A stretch of 10,954 bases of DNA, from positions 1-10,954 of the forward strand of contig JAKACF010000081.1 in assembly GCA_021821585.1 (NCBI GenBank). Reading direction: 5' to 3'. The notes under the pieces were generated by a model. That model searched no databases, was not told the origin of the DNA, and was given only the letters and a program-made list of their open reading frames with translations. Every line of letters begins with the position of its first letter. The first letter of the stretch is position 1. A program made the position numbers and the translations under genes. The DNA is from Actinomycetes bacterium (GTDB taxonomy: Bacteria; Actinomycetota; Acidimicrobiia; Acidimicrobiales; Bog-793). Below are positions 6,350 to 10,954 of the stretch, one piece after another.

Positions 6350-6619
6350 TCAGTGGTTCCGGAGGGAGGAGATGAGCTCCGGCTTGGACATGGTGGACCG
6401 GCCCTCGATCCCGACCTTCTTCGCTCGGTCGTAGAGCTCCTTTTTCGTCATGTCCTCGTACGAGCCCGACCGGCCGCCCCGCCGCCCGACGCTCGAGCGT
6501 CCCGAGTTGGCCGCCGCGTTGGCGATCCGCGCGGCCTTCTCCTTCGAGGCGCCCTGGCGCCGCACCGCCTCGTAGGTCCGATCGTCCTTGACGCTTGGTC
6601 CTGGCTTTCTTCCTGGCAT
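6350..6619 (-). CDS. Small basic protein with Rho_N/SAP-like C-terminal domain (89 aa)
   Basis: The N-terminus MPGRKPGPSVKDDRTYEAVR and the segment GASKEKAARIANAAA (about 24-38) match a small conserved bacterial family. A Gly/Arg/Ser linker follows. Residues 53-88 (YEDMTKKELYDRAKKVGIEG, then STMSKPELISSLR) are a Rho-termination-factor N-terminal or SAP-like helix-extended-loop-helix module, which binds nucleic acid in other proteins. I chose the ATG at 6619 because family similarity begins there; the longer frame from GTG at 6655 adds twelve low-complexity residues. No strong ribosome site is seen. A TACAGC lies 7 nt upstream, a weak leaderless-promoter match. A nucleic-acid-binding or stress role is inferred. 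Confidence 0.8.
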   Translation of the reverse strand: MPGRKPGPSVKDDRTYEAVRRQGASKEKAARIANAAANSGRSSVGRRGGRSGSYEDMTKKELYDRAKKVGIEGRSTMSKPELISSLRNH

Positions 6620-6674
6620 CGCTGTGGCTGTACCCGGTGGCGACCCCGAAGTCACCCCGGGTGCCCGGTGGGCC

Positions 6675-6680
6675 TACCGT
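6675..6680 (+). promoter_or_regulatory. Candidate -10 box (TACCGT) before the TIGR02206 membrane protein
   Basis: TACCGT ends 8 nt before the ATG at 6689, with no Shine-Dalgarno between, fitting leaderless transcription. It lies in the 69-nt gap shared with the divergent Rho_N-tailed gene. Confidence 0.5.
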
Positions 6681-6688
6681 GGTCGGCG

Positions 6689-7537
6689 ATGCGGGCCCTG
6701 TCTGCGGTCTGGCTGACGACGCTCGTCACGACCCTCGTGGCCGCCGCCGGCCTGTGCGTCCTCGTGCGCCGACGGCCCGGCTGGCCCTCGTCGGTCGTGA
6801 ACGGAGTCCTCGCCGCCGCACTTGTCGCCACGAGCGGCCTGTGGCTCGTCACCAACCTGTCCTCGCAGCGGTTCTCGGCGGCGACCTCGCTCCCCTTCGC
6901 CCTGTGCGACCTCGCCACCCTCGTGGCGGCCGCCGCCCTGCTCACCCGGCAGCGGCTGCTCGTCGAGCTGACCTACTTCTGGGGGCTGGCCGGAAGCCTG
7001 CAGTCGCTCCTCACCCCCGACCTGAGCGTGCCCTTCCCCCACCTCGTGTTCTTCGAGTACGTGGTGGCACACGCCGGCATCGTCTCGGCTGCCCTCGTCC
7101 TCGTCGTGGGAGAGCGGCGCCGGCCGGGCCCCCGGGCGGTCGGGCGCATCTTCCTCGTGACGCTCGGCTACACGGCTGTCGTCGGCCTCGTCGACGTGCT
7201 GACCGGCGGCGACTACATGTACCTCCGCCGGCCACCGGGCAGCTGGACGCTGCTCGACGCGCTCGGGCCGTGGCCGTGGTACCTCCTCTCGGCGGCAGGC
7301 GTCGCGCTCGTCCTGTTCTCCCTCCTCGACCTCCCCTTCATGCTCGCCGACCGGGGCTCGTGGTCACGACGCCCGGTCGGAGAAGGGCGCGGCCGACCGG
7401 GAGGGGTGGGCGCCGCCTCGGCGGCCACGGAGCTCCCGCCACCGGCAGTCGGCGATCACGGCCAGCTCGGCCAGCTGCCGGCGTTCCCGGGAGCGGAACG
7501 GCGGTCCCTCGCGCCCGACGACGATGCCCGTGCATGA
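6689..7537 (+). CDS. TIGR02206 (YwaF-type) integral membrane protein with antisense-overlapping tail
   Basis: About seven transmembrane helices (roughly 3-25, 36-56, 69-86, 92-108, 119-140, 151-171 and 196-217). Family hallmarks are clear: SLPFALCDLATL (67-78), YFWGLAGSLQSLLTPDLSVPFPH (96-118), EYVVAHAG, GDYMYLRRPPGSWTLLDALGPWPWY (174-198). The family's function is not established. The conserved core ends near residue 220. The last ~58 residues (225-282) are hydrophilic, low in complexity and encoded antisense to the conserved C-terminus of the ACT-domain gene, so this tail is probably not under functional constraint. The ATG at 6689 opens directly into helix 1; a TACCGT box 8 nt upstream and no ribosome site suggest a leaderless mRNA. 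Confidence 0.88.
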   Translation: MRALSAVWLTTLVTTLVAAAGLCVLVRRRPGWPSSVVNGVLAAALVATSGLWLVTNLSSQRFSAATSLPFALCDLATLVAAAALLTRQRLLVELTYFWGLAGSLQSLLTPDLSVPFPHLVFFEYVVAHAGIVSAALVLVVGERRRPGPRAVGRIFLVTLGYTAVVGLVDVLTGGDYMYLRRPPGSWTLLDALGPWPWYLLSAAGVALVLFSLLDLPFMLADRGSWSRRPVGEGRGRPGGVGAASAATELPPPAVGDHGQLGQLPAFPGAERRSLAPDDDARA

Positions 7538-8071
7538 GGCCTCGAGGAAGGCCCAGGCGACGTCGCCCGGTCCCGGCGGCTGCTCCCCCGGCGGGACGCG
7601 CTGGGCGCCGACGCCGGAGAGGAAGCCGGACAGCCAGCCGGCCGGAGGAGCCTCGCCGGCCGTGAGCGGCGCCCGCCGCTGCGGCGAGGAGTCGACGAGC
7701 GCCACCCAGTCGGCGGCGAAGACGGCGCCCGCGCCGTGCACCACCGTGCCGGCGAGCGTCCGGACCGTCCCCGACCGGCTGAGCTCGACGGCGAGGGAGA
7801 GCGCGTCGGCTCCCGGGTAGGGGAGGCGCTCGGTCGCCGGCCGGAGGTCTTCCAGCCGGGCCGCCGAGGTGCGGGCGACGGCGTCGGCGAGCGCCGCCTC
7901 TCCCGCGTCGTCCGACGTCGCCACGGTGATCTCGTCGACGGCGAAGCCGCCGTCGCGCTCCAGGATGGCGATGCCGATCAGGTCGCCTCCGGCCTCGCCG
8001 AGCCGAGTCGCGAGCTCGCCGAGGGCACCGGGACGGTCGGGAAGCCAGACACGGAGAACGAAGCGGGCCAC
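7364..8071 (-). CDS. ACT-domain (amino-acid-binding) protein
   Basis: 235 residues, cytosolic. Residues 3-77 form an ACT domain: FVLRVWLPDRPGALGELATRLGEAGGDLIGI, then the second beta segment AVDEITVAT. ACT domains bind amino acids or other small ligands allosterically. The middle (about 90-165) is poorly characterised. A conserved block at 170-214 (DVAWAFLEAS, GIVVGREGPPFRSRERRQL, AVIADCRWREL) resembles the C-terminus of actinobacterial ACT-containing proteins of unknown role and is GAF-like in flavour. The GTG at 8071 lies 6 nt after a TACCTT box, suggesting leaderless translation. The last 57 codons overlap the convergent membrane-protein gene. No enzyme domain is present, so it is probably a ligand sensor rather than a pathway enzyme. 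Confidence 0.82.
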   Translation of the reverse strand: MARFVLRVWLPDRPGALGELATRLGEAGGDLIGIAILERDGGFAVDEITVATSDDAGEAALADAVARTSAARLEDLRPATERLPYPGADALSLAVELSRSGTVRTLAGTVVHGAGAVFAADWVALVDSSPQRRAPLTAGEAPPAGWLSGFLSGVGAQRVPPGEQPPGPGDVAWAFLEASCTGIVVGREGPPFRSRERRQLAELAVIADCRWRELRGRRGGAHPSRSAAPFSDRAS

Positions 8072-8077
8072 GGGGCG

Positions 8078-8083
8078 AAGGTA
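8078..8083 (-). promoter_or_regulatory. Candidate -10 box (TACCTT) before the ACT-domain gene
   Basis: TACCTT on the minus strand ends 6 nt before the GTG at 8071 and no ribosome site is present. It separates this gene from the methyltransferase unit upstream on the same strand. Confidence 0.5.
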
Positions 8084-8108
8084 GCGAGGGGGTGTGAACG
8101 CCGTGTTG

Positions 8109-8126
8109 CCGGCGTGAGAACGCCGG
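8109..8126 (-). terminator. Perfect 7-bp hairpin after the methyltransferase gene (possible terminator without U-tract)
   Basis: CCGGCGT and ACGCCGG are exact reverse complements around a 4-base loop, extendable by one G-T pair. The stem starts 12 nt after the methyltransferase stop, in the 67-nt gap before the ACT gene. No T-run follows on the minus strand, so a standard intrinsic terminator is not met; actinobacteria often use such U-less stems. It could instead be a neutral GC-rich repeat. Confidence 0.35.
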
Positions 8127-8138
8127 TCGACGTCGGCG

Positions 8139-8867
8139 CTAGCGCTTCAGGCCGCGGACGACGGCCGCCTCGTTCACGACCTGGGTGGAGCGGACGTCGT
8201 CGAAGCCGGCGTCGCGCATCATCTTCTCCCAGGCGGCGATCGAGACGGGGCGCTCCTGGAACCTGAGCAGGTAGCGGCCGGCGTTCTTCGCGATGCGCCA
8301 CCAGCCCGCCGGGCCCTTCCTCGCGAGGTGGGTGAGCTTGGAGGCGATGATCTCCCGGTCCCGGCTGTCGCCCCCGCGGCCGAACATCATGTCGCCGATG
8401 ACGAGGCGCCCGCCCGGGCGCAGCCACTGGTAGGCCCGCCGCACGAGGACCGGCTTGTCGGCGTCCCGAAGGTGGTGGAGGGCGTAGTTCGAGACGACGA
8501 GGTCGACCGAGCCGGGCTCGAAGTCCAGCTCCTCGACCGGAGTGGCCCGGCCGTCGACGTTCGTCACGCCGGCGGCGCCGGCGTGCTCGAGGAGGAGGCG
8601 GATCATCTTCTCGGAGATGTCGATCGCCAGCACCGAGGCCACCTTCCCGGCGAGGGAGAGGGTGACCTGCCCGGAGCCGCACCCGAGGTCGACGGCGTGC
8701 TCGTCCGGGCGGGGCTCCGCCTCGGCGAGGACCGCGTTCACCACCTTCACGAGGCCGGGGTTGTTCCCCGCCCCGTGGTCCCAGGAGGCGGCCCGCCGGG
8801 TCCAGAATCGCTGCTGGCGGGCGAGGTTGCGGTCGGTGTGGATCGGCGTCGGGGCGGTGTGCGTCAT
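8139..8867 (-). CDS. Class I SAM-dependent methyltransferase
   Basis: 242 residues, cytosolic. The Rossmann-like SAM-binding fold is evident: motif I VDLGCGSGQ (59-67), the acidic end of strand 2 in VLAIDISEKMI (79-89), motif II region GSVDLVVSNYALHHL (119-133), and post-motif LRPGGRLVIGDM (149-160). The N-terminal QQRFWTRRAASWDHG (18-32) is the typical entry helix of the Methyltransf_11/UbiE-like group. The C-terminal half (170-242) would set the acceptor, which cannot be deduced. The ATG at 8867 follows GGAGAG almost directly, a poor spacing. The gene begins 40 nt after the stop of the single-pass membrane protein and is probably co-transcribed with it. The stop lies in the palindrome GCGCTAGCGC (8136-8145). 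Confidence 0.87.
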   Translation of the reverse strand: MTHTAPTPIHTDRNLARQQRFWTRRAASWDHGAGNNPGLVKVVNAVLAEAEPRPDEHAVDLGCGSGQVTLSLAGKVASVLAIDISEKMIRLLLEHAGAAGVTNVDGRATPVEELDFEPGSVDLVVSNYALHHLRDADKPVLVRRAYQWLRPGGRLVIGDMMFGRGGDSRDREIIASKLTHLARKGPAGWWRIAKNAGRYLLRFQERPVSIAAWEKMMRDAGFDDVRSTQVVNEAAVVRGLKR

Positions 8868-8907
8868 CTCTCCGGGTCCGGGTCGAGCGGTGGTCCTGAG
8901 CGGGCTG

Positions 8908-9702
8908 CTAGCTGGCCGGCTGGAACCAGAAGTCCCACGGCACGATCGGCGGGGTCGCCACCGTGCCGATCTGGCGTCCGCCGGACTGGACTGAGACGGT
9001 AGCGCCGCCGGCGGCGACCTGGACGTCGAGCGGCCCGCTGGCGGAGATGGCCTGGGTGGAGCCTGGCTGGATGTCGCCGAGGAAGACCGGGGAGCCGGAG
9101 TCTCGTCCGTTCACGAGCTGGTACGCCTGGACGTAGGTGACCTGCGTCGTCTTCACGACCACCTGGAAGGACGAGACGCCGGTCACGGTGTACGAGGTCG
9201 TCTTCGGCGGCAGCCCCGCCGGCGCCGGCGTCGTCTCCTTCAGGTCGACCGCCGAGGCGGCGCCCGTGGTGCCGGCGGTGGTCCCGCCCGTCGTGTGATG
9301 GACGGGCGGCGAGCTGGCTGCGGCCGGCGAGACGATGCGGCGCAGGGGGTCGACCCAGCCCGGGTGGCTGCGGATGATGAAGTCCCCGGCAGCTGCGATG
9401 AGGACGAGGAAGGCGAGCGCCCAGACGACGACGCGGAGCACGAGCGGGGCGGGCAGCCGCCGGCGGGAGCCCGGGTACCAGATGCTGCCGTCGGGGAGCA
9501 GGACCCCGTACTGGGGTCCGGCCGGCACGGCGGGGATCTCTGCCGTCACGACGGTCGAGGTCCCGGTCTCGCCAAGTGCGGACCGCCGTCGGGTCGCGCT
9601 CGTGCTGGGGGCGACGATCGTCCGACTCAGACCGGTCGGATCCTCAGCCTTCACGTTGCCTCCCGAGTCGGCGCTGCGGCCCTCTGGTGCCGGTTTGGTC
9701 AT
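8908..9702 (-). CDS. Single-pass membrane protein with possible RodZ/DUF4115-like extracytoplasmic domain
   Basis: 264 residues. The N-terminal ~86 residues are charged and low in complexity, with a Tyr/Trp patch YGVLLPDGSIWYPGSRRRLP (65-84) just before the membrane. One transmembrane helix spans about 87-110 (LVLRVVVWALAFLVLIAAAG). Arg-rich segments flank it on both sides, so orientation is not certain; inside-to-outside is my inference. A Thr/Ser/Pro/Gly linker (about 124-165) follows. The C-terminal beta-rich domain (about 170-250: VVVKTTQVTYVQAY, GDIQPGSTQAI, GPLDVQVAAGGATVSV) resembles the DUF4115 domain at the C-terminus of RodZ. The Xre helix-turn-helix that normally begins RodZ is absent. 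The ATG at 9702 lies 2 nt after the DegV TAA, so translation is coupled. The RodZ relation is tentative; cell-envelope location is the safer statement. Confidence 0.7.
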   Translation of the reverse strand: MTKPAPEGRSADSGGNVKAEDPTGLSRTIVAPSTSATRRRSALGETGTSTVVTAEIPAVPAGPQYGVLLPDGSIWYPGSRRRLPAPLVLRVVVWALAFLVLIAAAGDFIIRSHPGWVDPLRRIVSPAAASSPPVHHTTGGTTAGTTGAASAVDLKETTPAPAGLPPKTTSYTVTGVSSFQVVVKTTQVTYVQAYQLVNGRDSGSPVFLGDIQPGSTQAISASGPLDVQVAAGGATVSVQSGGRQIGTVATPPIVPWDFWFQPAS

Positions 9703-9704
9703 CG

Positions 9705-10556
9705 TTACCCGTTTGCAAAGTTTGCGACACTCGGGGAGTCCGCGGGTGGCAGCCAGGCCGCACCGATGACCCCGGGACCGGTATGGACCTGCATGGCGGC
9801 GGAGAACCCCGAGACGAAGTCGACGTCGCCGAGGATGGCGCAGAGTCGCTCGGCGGCCTCTGCGCTGTCCGCGTGGAAGACGGTCGACCGCTCGGCCCCG
9901 TGCCCGCCGCCGGCATCGTAGGCCGCCCGGATCGCCGTGAAGGCGTCGGACTCCGAGGCGACCTCGCCGAGCAGCTCAACTCGGCCGCCTCGCATGCGGA
10001 AGAGGCTGCGGACCCCCTCGAGGGGGGCCTGGCGGAGCACCGGTTCGGGCACCCGCCGGCTCCGGCGGATGGGGTCGAGCGTGGCGAGCGTGGCCACGAG
10101 GTCGACACGGCGCGAGGCGGCTTCGATCACGGCCACGACCTCGGCGAGGGAGGCGCCCGACGCGGCGGCCTCGGCGCCCGAGAGCACGACGAGCGCCTCG
10201 CCGGCGGCCGCCGTACGCGAGTCGACGACGGCGGCGCGCCGGGCGGTCAGCTCGGCCGCCAGCGAGGCGTTGCGGAACATGGCGGCGAACTCCATGGCCG
10301 GCGTGACGATGACGACCTCCTCGCAGGCCGACTCCTCGATGGCCGCCAGGTAGTCGGTGATGTAGGGGTGGGTGGAGCGGACGTACTGGTCGCGGGCGAC
10401 GGCCTCGGAGATCCTCCGGGAGAGGTGGTCGGCCCCGTCGATGCCGTCGGTGTCGGGGAGGTGGACCGTGACAGGCACCGCGACAATTCCGAGCTTGTCC
10501 ACCAGCGCCGCGGGCAGGCAGGTGCTCGAGTCCGTGACGACTGCTACCCGTCCCAC
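9705..10556 (-). CDS. DegV family protein (fatty-acid-binding)
   Basis: 283 residues with the start chosen here, the normal DegV length. DegV proteins bind a fatty acid in a cleft; in Firmicutes related FakB proteins present it to a kinase. Hallmarks are VAVVTDSSTCLP at the very N-terminus, RSTHPYITDYLAAIEE (the TS.P-type ligand loop), VDSRTAAAGEALVV, LDPIRRSRRVP (equivalent of the usual K-GGR element, here diverged) and HTGPGVIGAAW near the C-terminus. I chose the GTG at 10556 because similarity begins there and a TAGCCT box lies 7 nt upstream. The frame extends to 10655, but that would run across the divergent MerR gene. First gene of a unit with the membrane protein and methyltransferase. 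No FakA kinase is in the window. Confidence 0.9.
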   Translation of the reverse strand: MGRVAVVTDSSTCLPAALVDKLGIVAVPVTVHLPDTDGIDGADHLSRRISEAVARDQYVRSTHPYITDYLAAIEESACEEVVIVTPAMEFAAMFRNASLAAELTARRAAVVDSRTAAAGEALVVLSGAEAAASGASLAEVVAVIEAASRRVDLVATLATLDPIRRSRRVPEPVLRQAPLEGVRSLFRMRGGRVELLGEVASESDAFTAIRAAYDAGGGHGAERSTVFHADSAEAAERLCAILGDVDFVSGFSAAMQVHTGPGVIGAAWLPPADSPSVANFANG

Positions 10557-10563
10557 GTCATCA

Positions 10564-10573
10564 AGGCTACTGT
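10564..10573. promoter_or_regulatory. Overlapping divergent -10 boxes between DegV and the MerR-type regulator
   Basis: The 10-mer AGGCTACTGT contains TAGCCT on the minus strand (10569-10564) and TACTGT on the plus strand (10568-10573), sharing the TA at 10568-10569. The minus box ends 7 nt before the DegV GTG. The plus box ends 5 nt before a GTG at 10579, 8 nt before a GTG at 10582 and 17 nt before the ATG at 10591. Confidence 0.5.
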
Positions 10574-10575
10574 CC

Positions 10576-10581
10576 GAGGTG
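10576..10581 (+). promoter_or_regulatory. Shine-Dalgarno GAGGTG before the MerR-type regulator
   Basis: GAGGTG is fully complementary to the 16S 3' end and sits 9 nt before the ATG at 10591. It supports that ATG over the in-frame GTGs at 10579 and 10582, but it would be at the 5' tip of an mRNA made from the TACTGT box, so leaderless use of a GTG remains possible. Confidence 0.45.
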
Positions 10582-10590
10582 GTGCGAGCG

Positions 10591-10954
10591 ATGCTTGGCC
10601 GGACGTTCACCATGTCACAGCTGGTCGCGTTGACCGGCGTGGCGGCCTCGACCATCCGCTACTACATCTCGACCGGCCTCATCCCTCCCGGCCACCCGGT
10701 CGGGCCGAACCGTGCGCTGTACGACGAGCGCCACGTCGAGTCGCTCCGTCTCGTCACCCTCCTGAAGGAGCGGCGCAAGCTGCCGGTCGAGTCGATCCGC
10801 AAGATCCTCCCCGACCTTCTCGAGCTTCCGGGGGCCGGCGCCTTCCGCCCGGAGATGTGGGACCAGCTCGTCGAGGCGCGCAGCCGGGCGAGCGCCCGGA
10901 CTGCCCCGTCGGCCCGCCTGTTGCAGGCGGGCGTGGACGCCTTCACCCACCGTG
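10591..10954 (+). CDS. MerR-type transcriptional regulator, 3' end beyond the window; possible MerR-TetR fusion
   Basis: 121 codons are visible. The N-terminal MerR winged helix-turn-helix is clear: FTMSQLVALTGVAASTIRYY (6-25), then STGLIPPG and the wing ALYDERHVESLRLVTLLKE, followed by KLPVESIRKILPDL. After a linker, the last residues ARLLQAGVDAFTHR look like helix 1 of a TetR-type DNA-binding domain rather than the usual MerR coiled coil; the window ends there. The start is either ATG at 10591 (with GAGGTG upstream) or one of two in-frame GTGs (10579, 10582). It is divergent from DegV with overlapping predicted -10 boxes, so it may control that gene or itself. The effector is unknown. Confidence 0.85.
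   Translation, partial: MLGRTFTMSQLVALTGVAASTIRYYISTGLIPPGHPVGPNRALYDERHVESLRLVTLLKERRKLPVESIRKILPDLLELPGAGAFRPEMWDQLVEARSRASARTAPSARLLQAGVDAFTHR

Noticed and set aside
4981..6375. Long plus-strand open frame (464 codons) across the ThuA-oxidoreductase fusion and the acidic small gene
   Set aside because: It runs through two genes and an intergenic promoter, with a repetitive Gly/Glu/Arg composition and no family resemblance. It is a shadow frame caused by high GC.
8136..8145. Palindrome GCGCTAGCGC at the methyltransferase stop as a possible attachment or insertion site
   Set aside because: It is only ten bases, has no second copy next to a mobile gene, and no duplication or integrase is nearby.
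10557..10655. Longer N-terminus for DegV starting at 10655
   Set aside because: It would overlap the 5' end of the divergent MerR-type gene and place about 33 unconserved residues before the DegV start. The GTG at 10556 has a well-placed -10 box and begins at the conserved VAVVTDSS.

Overview
The window is very GC-rich by eye (about 70% or more) and bacterial. Its genes suggest a high-GC actinobacterium, possibly Acidimicrobiia: an actinobacterial-type acyl-ACP thioesterase, an ACT-domain protein, a TIGR02206 (YwaF-type) membrane protein, a DegV protein and a Rho_N-tailed small protein. Several genes also have a TANNNT -10 box 6-8 nt before the start codon, as expected for leaderless mRNAs. 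The lineage is an inference; there is no rRNA or other phylogenetic marker.

Layout. Positions 24-1645 hold a complete IS630-family insertion sequence: TA target duplication, imperfect 29-bp terminal inverted repeats, a DDE transposase (99-1253) and a second small ORF (1280-1630). It sits in a CTAG that appears to have been the shared stop-codon site of two convergent genes, and both stops survive. Positions 1643-6003 (minus) are a tightly coupled four-gene operon, read from 6003 leftwards: a ThuA-like/Gfo-Idh-MocA fusion, a second Gfo/Idh/MocA oxidoreductase, an alpha/beta hydrolase and an acyl-ACP thioesterase. The junctions overlap by 4, 4 and 8 nt. Positions 6057-6619 (minus) are two small genes, one acidic and disordered, one basic with a Rho_N/SAP-like tail. 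A seven-helix TIGR02206 membrane protein (6689-7537, plus) follows, and its 3' end overlaps the convergent ACT-domain gene (7364-8071, minus) by 174 bp. Positions 8139-10556 (minus) carry DegV, a single-pass membrane protein with a possible RodZ-type C-terminal domain, and a SAM methyltransferase, probably one transcription unit starting at 10556. Divergent from DegV, a MerR-type regulator (10591 onward, plus) runs off the window and may be a MerR-TetR fusion.

How it fits together. The 6003-1643 operon joins two sugar-type NAD(P)-dependent oxidoreductases with a hydrolase and a fatty acyl-ACP thioesterase. This suggests a small-molecule pathway linking polyol/sugar oxidation with acyl release or hydrolysis, but the substrate cannot be read from sequence. 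DegV (fatty-acid binding) and the divergent regulator share an intergenic region in which the two predicted -10 boxes overlap on one TA step. I saw no tRNA, rRNA, CRISPR array, phage gene or defence system, and no gene-free stretch over 300 bases.
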